Positions 16,605-24,684 of a stretch of 64,000 nucleotides of DNA are shown piece by piece; positions within the stretch are counted from its first letter, which is position 1, and the number at the start of each line of letters is the position of its first letter. Below the pieces are notes generated by a model. The model was not told the origin of the DNA and ran no database searches. It saw only the letters and a list, made by a program, of their open reading frames with translations. Source of the stretch: Bacteroidales bacterium (lineage in GTDB: Bacteria > Bacteroidota > Bacteroidia > Bacteroidales > UBA4417). A program made the position numbers and the translations under genes. Location: contig JAURYB010000139.1 of assembly GCA_030654075.1 (NCBI GenBank), forward strand, positions 19,418 through 83,417, read 5' to 3'.

Positions 16605-16961
16605 TTAGAATGTGACGACTTTATCGCTGTCAACAGTCCATTGGGTAAACTGGCTCATGGTGCTTAATTCAGCTCCAGCGATTAATGGGATTGATTTCAG
16701 TCCACGTGCATCAGCACAAGATCCGCATAATTTTACAATTCCGCCTTTCATGATAATTGATTTTAGCATACGCTCAATGTTGTAATAACCCGAAGGTGTA
16801 TTTTGATTTGGGATTGCACATGTAACCGCATCAGCCATCAGGAACATACGGACTTCTACCTGATCGTGTTCCTTTTGTAATTGCATCGCCAGCCTCATGG
16901 CATTGTAGGCTTTTTCAGTTCCATAGGGGGCATCGTTTACCAGAATGAGAATACTTTTCAT
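16605..16961 (-). CDS. DsrE/YchN-like sulfur-relay family protein (cytoplasmic)
   Basis: The 118-aa protein has the DsrE fold pattern: KSILILVNDAPYGTEKAYNAMRLA at the N-terminus, VRMFLMADAV, and KLCGSCADARG with two Cys that may carry persulfide or redox chemistry. The family includes YchN and the DsrEFH sulfur carriers. It lies 12 bp downstream of a second, exported DsrE-like gene and just upstream of DUF302. Under an ArsR-type regulator, the group may handle sulfide, polysulfide or a thiophilic metal. The fold is clear; the substrate is not. Confidence 0.82.
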   Translation of the reverse strand: MKSILILVNDAPYGTEKAYNAMRLAMQLQKEHDQVEVRMFLMADAVTCAIPNQNTPSGYYNIERMLKSIIMKGGIVKLCGSCADARGLKSIPLIAGAELSTMSQFTQWTVDSDKVVTF

Positions 16962-16973
16962 AATTTAATTTGT

Positions 16974-17390
16974 TTAAAAGGTTAACATGATTTTATTTTT
17001 TCTTACCAAATCGTACAAATCACTCATTGACGACATTTTACATACTTTCGGCTCAAAGTTGTTCCTGCTGCGTAAACAAGTGCCACATCCAAGAATGATA
17101 CCGCCTGATTCCAGGAAAATATCTGATTGTTCTTTTATATCGCTGTTGTATTTTGCCAAAGTATCCATTACAACTCCTTTTCCCAGCAGAAATATTTCAA
17201 CAGTGTCGCCGGAACTTACTGCAAAATTGGCAAATCTCATCGCGTTCCATACAGTTTCAGCATCATCCGAATAAATCACGATACCAATGCTTGTAGGTGA
17301 TGGTTTCGTTTCGGGGTTTAACCTTAGCTGCGCAAATGAGTTAGGTCCCATTACAAGCAAAAGAAGCAGGGTATAAAGAGATTTTGTCAT
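16974..17390 (-). CDS. Exported DsrE-family protein
   Basis: The 138-aa protein begins with a signal peptide (MTKSLYTLLLLLVMG, then a cut after SFAQ) followed by a DsrE-like domain: GIVIYSDDAETVWNAMRFANFA, VEIFLLGKGV, and GIILGCGTCLRSR with a CGTC pair. It would act in the periplasm, unlike its cytoplasmic neighbour. It lies 9 bp downstream of the ArsR gene, so the ArsR regulator probably controls it. A periplasmic and a cytoplasmic DsrE-like pair suggests sulfur-carrier exchange across the membrane, but this is inferred. Confidence 0.78.
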   Translation of the reverse strand: MTKSLYTLLLLLVMGPNSFAQLRLNPETKPSPTSIGIVIYSDDAETVWNAMRFANFAVSSGDTVEIFLLGKGVVMDTLAKYNSDIKEQSDIFLESGGIILGCGTCLRSRNNFEPKVCKMSSMSDLYDLVRKNKIMLTF

Positions 17391-17399
17391 GATTGAAAA

Positions 17400-17720
17400 T
17401 TAGAGCTGGTTAATGATTTCGTGTTGTTTATTCAGGTTTTCAACCAGGATTTCACGCATAATACTACAAGCCTGAGCTGTTTTTTTGCTTGCCAGTTTGT
17501 AGAATGCTTTAGTTCCTTCCCTTCTCTGTAATAGTATTCTATTGGTTACCATTAACGATAAGTGCTGGGAAAGATTAGATTTTAATGCACCTGTGGCAAG
17601 TAGTAAATCATTAAAGTTGATTTCGTTTTCACCAAGAACTTCTATAATTTCGATGCGGAGAGGATTTGCCAGTATTTTGCAGATATTGGCATGCAATACA
17701 TAAATTGTTTTATCCTTCAT
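17400..17720 (-). CDS. ArsR/SmtB-family transcriptional regulator
   Basis: The 106-aa protein has a winged-helix domain: CKILANPLRIEIIEVLGENEINFNDLL, then the recognition region GALKSNLSQHLSLMVTNRILLQRREG, as in ArsR-like repressors. Two Cys (one near residue 14, one in QACSIM near 87) could sense a metal, sulfide or redox state. It heads the unit that includes the two DsrE-like genes and DUF302. Upstream at 17735-17756 an inverted repeat TTGTTTA-N8-TAAACAA encloses a TACATTTG -7 box, so autorepression is likely. Confidence 0.88.
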   Translation of the reverse strand: MKDKTIYVLHANICKILANPLRIEIIEVLGENEINFNDLLLATGALKSNLSQHLSLMVTNRILLQRREGTKAFYKLASKKTAQACSIMREILVENLNKQHEIINQL

Positions 17721-17734
17721 GTTTAGATGTTTAA

Positions 17735-17756
17735 TTGTTTACAAATGTATAAACAA
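17735..17756 (-). promoter_or_regulatory. ArsR operator around a -7 promoter box
   Basis: Seven-base arms TTGTTTA and TAAACAA flank an 8-base spacer that on the minus strand is TACATTTG, the Bacteroidota -7 element. The same 7-8-7 design appears at 47941-47962 for the second ArsR gene. Confidence 0.7.
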
Positions 17757-17891
17757 TATTTATTGGTTCGACAATTCCTGGTAAAAGAACTATAATTGAT
17801 TTCTTATTCAGAGTTTGTAGTCATAAACGGGTGAAATATGCAGCATAAGAAGAGTTGCTTTTTGAAATTATAAATATTTTTCATTTACACA

Positions 17892-17920
17892 TTGAAAATT
17901 TAAATATTTATCTACATTTG
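17892..17920 (+). promoter_or_regulatory. Bacteroidota-type promoter of the Rrf2 regulator
   Basis: TTG (17892-17894) and TACATTTG (17913-17920) are separated by 18 bases, close to the usual 19. The Rrf2 start is about 30 bp downstream. Confidence 0.6.
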
Positions 17921-17949
17921 CATAATATAATACCTGTAAGTATTAATTT

Positions 17950-18345
17950 ATGTTCATAAGTAAAACATCCGAATACGCGCTCAGGATTCTTACATACATG
18001 GCGTTGAATAACGAAAAGCAGTTTTCGGCGCAAAGCCTTTATGATGAACTTGATATTCCGAAGCGTTACCTTATGCGCCTGTTAACCGATTTGTCGAAAA
18101 GCGGTTTTATTCATGCTACCCGCGGAAGGAGCGGCGGTTATGTATTTGCCAGACCATTGGAAACCATCTTTTTTTCTGAAATTATCGATTCGGTTGAAGG
18201 AATTCTATCCTTTGAGGGTTGTGTATTGGGTAACGCCGTTTGCCCGGTTGATAAGCCCTGCGCCATGCATCAGGTTTGGGAAAAACCCAAGCAGGCATTT
18301 CTTGAAACAATAAAAACTACCACTCTGGCAGATTTGCTTTCGTAA
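17950..18345 (+). CDS. Rrf2-family transcriptional regulator with three Cys (NsrR-like)
   Basis: The 131-aa protein has the Rrf2 winged helix (SKTSEYALRILTYMALN, LDIPKRYLMRLLTDLSKSGF, GRSGGYVFARP) and a loop with three Cys, C91, C98 and C104, in the pattern CVLGNAVCPVDKPC. This is the Fe-S cluster region of NsrR/IscR-type sensors of nitric oxide or oxidative stress. It is divergent from the ArsR unit and directly upstream of the heme-copper NOR-like genes. ACCTGTAA boxes occur before this gene and both downstream genes. Control of nitrosative stress is the best fit. Confidence 0.85.
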   Translation: MFISKTSEYALRILTYMALNNEKQFSAQSLYDELDIPKRYLMRLLTDLSKSGFIHATRGRSGGYVFARPLETIFFSEIIDSVEGILSFEGCVLGNAVCPVDKPCAMHQVWEKPKQAFLETIKTTTLADLLS

Positions 18346-18452
18346 AACATTGCTTTAAAAATTCGTTTTCACTTTAATCACCTGTAAGCAGAATATAATT
18401 AAGATATTAAGTACCAAATAAATTAAACCATTAACCATTTAAACCTGAAATT

Positions 18453-18998
18453 ATGGTAGACTCGAACACCGTCCTATTCGGACAAACATTAATTTACACT
18501 TTTTACGTTCTGGCAATCCTCTTATTGATGGGCTGGTTCGGATATCGTGTAACAACCGAAGGCCCTTCGAAAGTGAAGCCGACTTACTTTTACACTTTTG
18601 TGGGATTTCTTATCCTGCTGGGTGTATCAATTCATTTGGTAACCCTGCATACCATTCCTTGGAAACCAATGGATATGGACAGGGCAAATATTAAAGCCGA
18701 CAAGGTTTTTGACATTAGTGTACAGGATCACAAATTCCAGCTTCCTGCTGAGAAAATGCTTATTAAAACCAACGACAAAGTGTTATTCAATGTTACATCT
18801 GGCGATCTTACTTATGGTTTTGGTTTGTTCCGAAATGATAATACCATGGTTTTCCAAATGCAGGTTTTACCAGGACACAACAATGATATTTTATGGCAGT
18901 TCGACCGGCCAGGTATCTATTCCATACGTTCGACCGAATACTCAGGCCCGGCAGGAGTATTTATGATTGAAAAAGATGTTGTGGAAGTAACGGACTAA
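18453..18998 (+). CDS. Heme-copper oxidoreductase subunit II-like cupredoxin lacking the CuA site
   Basis: The 181-aa protein has two N-terminal membrane helices (TLIYTFYVLAILLLMGWFGY and FYTFVGFLILLGVSIHLVTL) and a periplasmic cupredoxin domain (KVLFNVTSGDLTYGFGL, QVLPGHNNDILWQFDRPGIYSI, then STEYSGPAGVFMI). This is the layout of cytochrome oxidase subunit II, but it has no Cys at all and the CuA-binding end reads EYSGPAGVFM, so it cannot hold CuA. It precedes the catalytic subunit by 34 bp. Electron entry is therefore probably from quinol or a different donor, as in NO reductase-type enzymes. Confidence 0.78.
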   Translation: MVDSNTVLFGQTLIYTFYVLAILLLMGWFGYRVTTEGPSKVKPTYFYTFVGFLILLGVSIHLVTLHTIPWKPMDMDRANIKADKVFDISVQDHKFQLPAEKMLIKTNDKVLFNVTSGDLTYGFGLFRNDNTMVFQMQVLPGHNNDILWQFDRPGIYSIRSTEYSGPAGVFMIEKDVVEVTD

Positions 18999-19032
18999 AT
19001 AAAATTAATTTAACACTAAAAAACCTGTAAAT

Positions 19033-20658
19033 ATGAGTTATATAAATACATTAATGAATGGAGAACAGGGATTGTTCAAGCACACATCCCTCACTCCTAT
19101 GCAAAAGATTACGCTGCGCTTTGTGGTTGTCGGGCTTCTTTATTACGGACTTGTGGTGATAGAGGGAATGATAATGCGCATGTATGCCGTCAGCCCAATA
19201 GATGCTGTTTCCACAAACCAATATTTTGCCATACTTACGGCACATCCGTTGGTTGGGATTTTTGGTTCAACCTATTTAATTGTTTTTGGCGCTTTTCTCT
19301 TCCTGGTTCCTTTTCTGATGGGCAAACCATTGTGGAGCATTAAAATGGCAAGCTGGACTTTCTGGTGCATAGCAATCGGTACCTTCATTTTCTGGGCAGC
19401 CGGATTTGTATCGCATTATGCACCACTGTATACTTTGTATTGGCCTTTGCCTGCCGATTTTACACAATTCAGTGTTATTGGCGGTACATTTTTTATCTTG
19501 GGCATTGCCATAGTTATGGTTGGAACCGCACTGTTTGTTATAAATATTTTCAAAACCATATTATATACTCCTGATGGTTGGGAAAAACAGCCTGTTGCTG
19601 CTTTATTGGGTTCGGCACTAGGATATAGCGGATTTAAAAACCTTTTTACGAAAAAGGAAAACCGTAAAGAACACCTGGTTTCACTTCCTGTTGCTGCTAT
19701 TGCGAGAGGAACTGTTGACGTTGCTTTGAATGCAGCCATTATACTTTTTACAGGTGTGCTGATACTTGTATACATGGTTGGGGCATTGCTGGGTTTTGAT
19801 CTGAAAGAAACAGCTGTAGATGCCCTGTTGTATAAAAACTGGTTCTGGTGGGGCCTCGATCTTATTGCTGACGGCTTGGTACTGATATTTGTTGCCGGAA
19901 CCTGGTATCTGCTTGCTACATTGATCACCGGGAAAAAACTTTTTATGGAAAACTGGGCACGTGCTGCCTTACTGATCGAACTGGTTGTATCATGGACTGT
20001 TTGGTCGCACCATCTTATGAGTGATCAGGCGCAACCCGGATGGTTAAAAGTTGTTTCGGGCGAAATGGTGACAGCATTTGAACTCATTACTCAGGGACTT
20101 GCTTTTTTTATTACACTGGCAACGTTATGGAGTGCCCGTCCTCTTAAAATGTCGAATCCATTGAAATTCCTGTTGGGTGGATTACTTGGATTTGCATTGG
20201 CTGTTCCGGCTGGAATTATGCAGGCCGACCTCGGATTGAACCGAATTTTGCATAACACGCAATGGATTATAGGCCCACATGTTCATGTAGCGATACTTAT
20301 CGGTTTGAGCATGACCTTGTATGCTGCCATTTATTTCCTTTTGCCGATTTTAACCAACGGAGCAAAACTATACAGTCAGAAACTCACCAATATTCATTTC
20401 TGGTGTCATCTTTTTGGCGGTATCGGGATGGGCGCTTTTATGGGAATGGCCGGATTGCATGGAATGCTCAGGCGTACGTTATATATAAATGGCGAATTTA
20501 TGCCATACATGGTGCTGGCCGCACTCTCCGGAGCACTTTTGTTTATAGCTTTCGTTGCTTTCCTATATAATATTATTATGACGGTAGGCGTAAACGGATT
20601 GTTAGGCATTTTCAAAGCGCCTGCATTAAAGACAACAGATCTGGTGCCGAAAGCATAA
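19033..20658 (+). CDS. Heme-copper oxidoreductase catalytic subunit, NO reductase-like
   Basis: The 541-aa polytopic protein has the heme ligands H71 (helix II, LTAHPL), H416 and H418 (GPHVHVA) and the paired active-site metal ligands H326-H327 (WSHHLM). In place of the HPEVY helix VI motif it has GLDLIAD: the third metal ligand His is Asp276 and the tyrosine position is Asp280, so the cross-linked His-Tyr needed for O2 reduction is missing. I recall a His-to-Asp change in putative gNOR-type enzymes, but that is memory. Its partner lacks CuA and the Rrf2 regulator is NsrR-like, so nitric oxide reduction is the likely role; oxygen reduction is unlikely. Confidence 0.78.
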   Translation: MSYINTLMNGEQGLFKHTSLTPMQKITLRFVVVGLLYYGLVVIEGMIMRMYAVSPIDAVSTNQYFAILTAHPLVGIFGSTYLIVFGAFLFLVPFLMGKPLWSIKMASWTFWCIAIGTFIFWAAGFVSHYAPLYTLYWPLPADFTQFSVIGGTFFILGIAIVMVGTALFVINIFKTILYTPDGWEKQPVAALLGSALGYSGFKNLFTKKENRKEHLVSLPVAAIARGTVDVALNAAIILFTGVLILVYMVGALLGFDLKETAVDALLYKNWFWWGLDLIADGLVLIFVAGTWYLLATLITGKKLFMENWARAALLIELVVSWTVWSHHLMSDQAQPGWLKVVSGEMVTAFELITQGLAFFITLATLWSARPLKMSNPLKFLLGGLLGFALAVPAGIMQADLGLNRILHNTQWIIGPHVHVAILIGLSMTLYAAIYFLLPILTNGAKLYSQKLTNIHFWCHLFGGIGMGAFMGMAGLHGMLRRTLYINGEFMPYMVLAALSGALLFIAFVAFLYNIIMTVGVNGLLGIFKAPALKTTDLVPKA

Positions 20659-20704
20659 ATTAACACTGAAAATTATAGGAGGTAATTTTTATTTGTAAGT
20701 CAGA

Positions 20705-20784
20705 ACGGATAAACACCATCTAGTTTGAGCACAATTATTTTGAAATTGTGCGAGACCTTGATAAAAGTGTTTGTCCGTTTTTTG
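20705..20784 (+). terminator. Two-stem terminator after the oxidoreductase operon
   Basis: The outer arms ACGGATAAACAC (20705-20716) and GTGTTTGTCCGT (20767-20778) pair with one G-U; an inner GCACAAT and ATTGTGC hairpin lies between; a T-run follows. Confidence 0.75.
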
Positions 20785-20931
20785 TTTAAAATAATTGATG
20801 AGTTACCAAACAAAAAAGACCCAAGTCCCAAGACCCAAGTCTCAAGAACCAAGACCTACTTTGAAAGGCCACTTGGAATTTGGAGCTTGATCCCGATAAC
20901 AATCGGGATGAGACTAAATGAACACAGAAAT

Positions 20932-22497
20932 CTATCCCGTTTTAAGCATAAAACTATTTTTTTTTCTCCTGTAAGGAATCCACCAAGCAAAAAAACCGGT
21001 AACCAATATCAGCACTGAGGCCAATCCTGTAAGCGGCACAATGAGAATATAAAACGGACCTAAAAGAAATTCCCAGATGCGCCCGGTATGAATTTCCTGT
21101 GATGTATTCCAAAGTGAAATCGGGCTTTTTTTGATGACTTCGACCGGCATTGGCGGGAATATGCCGGATTTGCCAAGCCTGATCGCACCAGCGGCATAAT
21201 CAAACACAAATTGGTTGCCATCCGGCATGCCAATAAAACCGGAAACAGAAATGGCACCAAATGGAGATCCATCCTGGCTTGCCTCAGTCAAAGGCAATTT
21301 AGTAAAAAAATCAATAATGATACCTTCGTCAGGAATCCATTGATATATGCCGGAAAAACTACCGACCAGGTATCCTCCTGTCGCCATCTTTTCAAATACG
21401 TTGATTCCCATAATGCTGACGGGTGGCTGAACAGAATATTTGCGTAAAACGGAACCAAATTCGTCATCTGAATAATAGATTCCGTCCGATGTTGCAACAA
21501 TATACCGTTTCAGAACTTCATCATACATCAGATCACGGAATTTGTCGTCCCAGGTGTTAGGATCATCCAGTTTGGAATATTTGATTTTAGTTACTTCCGT
21601 ATTTGCAATCGAAATAAGGAGAGGCGGACGCAGGAACATGCCGGTGATGGAAGTCAGCAGTAAAAAAAGTACCGACCAGTAGCCCAGCTTATTATGCCAT
21701 TTAAGAGAAAAACGGTTCACTTTTTTAATTCTGCTTTTCGACGATTCCTTTACCCGCTTCAATAAATGCGGTGCCAGCCAATAAAAAATTCCTGACAACG
21801 TGATGAAAATGAAAATCAGGCCTACCAGGTCAACAAGCAACTTGCCTGCAATTCCATAGATTTCGCCGCTATGTACCACCCATATAGTTCGGAATAAGCC
21901 GACCTTATTGCCGGAATCTTCACCGGATAAGACATTTATTTTACTAAAATTAAGCTTCTTATCATTTATATCCGCTACTAACAAATAAGATCTTGTCATC
22001 ACCAGCAGTGAATCGTTTTTCTGAATAATCTTAACAATACGTTCTTCTTTTGCAGGAATAGAAATCTTTTTCCATCCATTATCGTATTCGAAAAGACCGA
22101 AAAGTGTTCCTGCAATCAATCGTTGATTTTGAGTGTACGCTAAAGAGTAAATTTTGCGGTTATCAATTCCTTTCGGAAATCCATCGTTAAAATCCCTGAA
22201 AGAGGTGAAGCTGCTATCAGTTTTCCAAATGCCAATGTTACCAAAAACCAGCAATGAATCATCCGGTAATTTTACAGCAGACTTTACGGCAGCCATATTC
22301 CAGTTGTTACACTTGTAATTGCCGGGCAACAATTTCCGATTAACATCAACAGAAGAGAATATCCCCCTGTGATTCATTATAATTCCTGAGACCGCAAAGA
22401 GTAAAATGAAGAAGGCAAAGAACAGACCCGGCCATTTGTGGTATTTCTTAAACCACTTTAGCAGACGGTCTTTCTTTGGTTGAATTGGTGAAGTCAT
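20932..22497 (-). CDS. PepSY-associated transmembrane protein
   Basis: The 521-aa protein has an N-terminal helix (FFAFFILLFAVSGIIMNHRG) typical of PepSY_TM (PiuB-like) proteins, a large periplasmic part, a central two-helix segment (LVDLVGLIFIFITLSGIFYWLAPH and YWSVLFLLLTSITGMFLRPP) and a C-terminal helix (YILIVPLTGLASVLILVTGFFAWW). Histidines near the helices could bind heme. This family works with iron or cofactor uptake and periplasmic redox processes, though exact activities vary. It is convergent with the oxidoreductase operon; a functional link is unproven. Its stop lies close to that operon's terminator. Confidence 0.8.
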   Translation of the reverse strand: MTSPIQPKKDRLLKWFKKYHKWPGLFFAFFILLFAVSGIIMNHRGIFSSVDVNRKLLPGNYKCNNWNMAAVKSAVKLPDDSLLVFGNIGIWKTDSSFTSFRDFNDGFPKGIDNRKIYSLAYTQNQRLIAGTLFGLFEYDNGWKKISIPAKEERIVKIIQKNDSLLVMTRSYLLVADINDKKLNFSKINVLSGEDSGNKVGLFRTIWVVHSGEIYGIAGKLLVDLVGLIFIFITLSGIFYWLAPHLLKRVKESSKSRIKKVNRFSLKWHNKLGYWSVLFLLLTSITGMFLRPPLLISIANTEVTKIKYSKLDDPNTWDDKFRDLMYDEVLKRYIVATSDGIYYSDDEFGSVLRKYSVQPPVSIMGINVFEKMATGGYLVGSFSGIYQWIPDEGIIIDFFTKLPLTEASQDGSPFGAISVSGFIGMPDGNQFVFDYAAGAIRLGKSGIFPPMPVEVIKKSPISLWNTSQEIHTGRIWEFLLGPFYILIVPLTGLASVLILVTGFFAWWIPYRRKKNSFMLKTG

Positions 22498-22740
22498 AAA
22501 TATTAGTAGAGTTTATTCCGTTTTTGATTCAGGCCACAAATGTAGCCTTAAAAAAAAAGGATTATGTTGATTTAAACGCATCAAAATACAAAAAAATACA
22601 GGTGTTTTCAAAGAGAGAACCTTTCCATTTTCAGACTTACTTTGTTTATCTCTCGTTTTTCTTGGTTGATTTTTGTATTTATCTGAGTGCAGCTGTTTTT
22701 TAATATCAAGAGATTCAATCAGGCTATTTTGTGTGTTTTG

Positions 22741-23367
22741 TCACCGGTAAAAAGCCACGCCAAACCCAAATTCAACAATGTCGCGAAATGGGATTGAAGA
22801 ATTCCCGATTTTGCTTTCAATGTACAATCCTCTTGTTCCAAAACGTGCATAAAATGCGGTACCCGAAGCGGGTGTTTTATTGCTTAATAATTTAGTTTTG
22901 ATTTCACCGCCCAGGAATATTCCAGCGTTTCGTCCGGGCGACCACCAGTAATATTCGGCTGGATAATGTGAAGGTAATGTAATCCAGTATTCATTGCCAA
23001 AGGTGTGATGGATAAACCAGCCGACATTCAACGGTACTATTTCGATGTTTTTGTTGGCTTTAAATCGGAAAAACTTTGTAGTTACCTGCAAACTTACACT
23101 ATGTAAATCGTCGATAGAAACACCTTTAGGCACATAGCCGTAGAAATAGGAAACTTCCAGTTTTTCCTTGAAAAAGGAATATCCCACTCCAGCCGATACT
23201 AATCCTATGCCACCGGCAAACTGTAGTTTTACATAATCGGGTAAAAAACGCGTGTATTTTGCCGAATCGGCTTTTTTTTCTGAATACTGACCGTAAGTTG
23301 TTAGTGGATTCAACAGGTGAACCAGACTTAATAACAACGCTATTTTAAAATGCCACTGTATCAACAT
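22741..23367 (-). CDS. Predicted outer-membrane beta-barrel-like protein (208 aa)
   Basis: A signal peptide (FKIALLLSLVHLLNPLTTYGQ) is followed by alternating polar-hydrophobic strands, with many Gly, Tyr and Phe and a terminal VEFGFGVAFYR, as in small outer-membrane barrels. No family is recognised. Its start overlaps the end of the metallophosphoesterase gene by 23 bp, which suggests translational coupling. Role unknown; it may work with the phosphoesterase at the cell envelope. Confidence 0.6.
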   Translation of the reverse strand: MLIQWHFKIALLLSLVHLLNPLTTYGQYSEKKADSAKYTRFLPDYVKLQFAGGIGLVSAGVGYSFFKEKLEVSYFYGYVPKGVSIDDLHSVSLQVTTKFFRFKANKNIEIVPLNVGWFIHHTFGNEYWITLPSHYPAEYYWWSPGRNAGIFLGGEIKTKLLSNKTPASGTAFYARFGTRGLYIESKIGNSSIPFRDIVEFGFGVAFYR

Positions 23368-24154
23368 CGAATTGGTTATTTGCTATTTTGATCAGGTTAA
23401 ACTTCATGTTTTCAACACCATATACGTTTACATACGTAATACTGTCTTCATACGGTTTATATATTTCATGGCCATGTAAATGACCGTGCACCGTAAACAG
23501 AACATTGTTGTAGCGTGCCAATGTTTTTTGAAATGCTGTTTCCAGGGATGAATCGAAGTCGCAGTTCATTGGAGGTACGTGAAAGATTACAATTGCTTTT
23601 GAGAAATCATAGTTTGGACTAAGTTGGGCATCCAGCCATTGAACATCGGGCACTTCACCGTTAAATTTAAATTCGAGGCCATTCGTGTTTATAAAAATAA
23701 ATTTCAGGCTGTCGTAAATAAAACTAAAGTTAAGTGCGCCAAACATTTCATTATAGGCAGTAAGGCCGTTGCCAACCAGATCGTGATTTCCCACAACAAC
23801 AAAATACGGAAAGTTTAATTTCAGCAAATACGAGTTTCCCCAGGTATATTGTTTAGGCAATCCAAAATCAGCCATATCACCCACATGAATTACAAAGTCA
23901 ATTGCGGGATTCTGATTCGCTTTTTTCACAAACTCATCGGTTTGATCGAAAAAGCGGTGTGTGTCGCCGGTAAAGGCAATTGTAAGGGTGTCGTCAGGTT
24001 CGCGAAGAAGCAGTTTATCGGTATTTTTCTGATTTACATTCCTGTTTTCTTCGCTGAAATCAATCGCATAAGGCGAATAGTCGAACATGCCATCACAAGA
24101 GGTCAGAGCAGTTAAAGCTAAAGTGAAAATGAGCAGTTTATTTTTTGTTATCAT
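23345..24154 (-). CDS. Metallophosphoesterase lipoprotein
   Basis: The 269-aa protein has a lipobox (LTALTSC near residue 19) and the five metallophosphoesterase motifs: GDTH, GDMADFG, GNHD, a downstream His in IFHVPPM, and GHLHGH. It should hydrolyse phosphate esters at the outer face of the inner membrane or in the periplasm. Its start overlaps the TetR stop by one base pair group (ATGA), so the two are coupled, and its own end overlaps the barrel-like gene. The substrate is not known. Confidence 0.87.
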   Translation of the reverse strand: MITKNKLLIFTLALTALTSCDGMFDYSPYAIDFSEENRNVNQKNTDKLLLREPDDTLTIAFTGDTHRFFDQTDEFVKKANQNPAIDFVIHVGDMADFGLPKQYTWGNSYLLKLNFPYFVVVGNHDLVGNGLTAYNEMFGALNFSFIYDSLKFIFINTNGLEFKFNGEVPDVQWLDAQLSPNYDFSKAIVIFHVPPMNCDFDSSLETAFQKTLARYNNVLFTVHGHLHGHEIYKPYEDSITYVNVYGVENMKFNLIKIANNQFDVDTVAF

Positions 24155-24585
24155 GATACGGAATTTCTAATTTTCCAGTCAGAACCGCGCAAAGCATAGG
24201 AAAGTGACATATTCGAAAACTCGAGCCATGTATTTAAATCCTTTGCCTTGCGTTCCCAATCATCGGGGTATAATTCCACAATTGTTTGTTCAAATAATAA
24301 CCGGTTGTTGTACAACTCTGTATAAAGAAACCAGGTTGCTTCTGTTAATCTTTCGCGGTCGGAAGAAAAATTAAATGTTGTGGATAGTATTAAATCAGTC
24401 ATTAATTTCACAACGATTTTGTAAAGCTTTTCTTTTGACCGATAATAATAATGTATAGCCGATTTATTGACACCGGCTTTGGCTGCAATCTGCTGAAGTG
24501 TTGTTCCATGGTATCCGTACAGAAGAAAAACTGAATACGCAGCCAGTACTATTTCATCTTCAGTGCTTCTCGTTTTAGTTGTCAT
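24151..24585 (-). CDS. TetR/AcrR-family regulator (short)
   Basis: The 144-aa protein begins with a TetR HTH: DEIVLAAYSVFLLYGYHGTTLQQIAAKAG, then VNKSAIHYYYRSKEKLYKIV. The C-terminal ligand domain is short (typical TetR proteins have 180-210 aa), so the protein may be truncated or of a minimal type. It is translationally coupled to the phosphoesterase gene through the ATGA overlap at 24151-24154 and probably controls it. The ligand is unknown. Confidence 0.78.
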   Translation of the reverse strand: MTTKTRSTEDEIVLAAYSVFLLYGYHGTTLQQIAAKAGVNKSAIHYYYRSKEKLYKIVVKLMTDLILSTTFNFSSDRERLTEATWFLYTELYNNRLLFEQTIVELYPDDWERKAKDLNTWLEFSNMSLSYALRGSDWKIRNSVS

Positions 24586-24684
24586 TTGTGTAAACTTTAA
24601 ATTCTGATATACTTTTCTCAGACCTTTTTCTGTATTTTTTTCAAACTATTGATTAAGATCCAATCCCCCCCATGCTAATTTGCT

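Noticed and set aside
19033..20658. Normal cytochrome c or bo3 oxidase
   Set aside because: The HPEVY motif is replaced and the active-site tyrosine is missing, so O2 reduction is unlikely.
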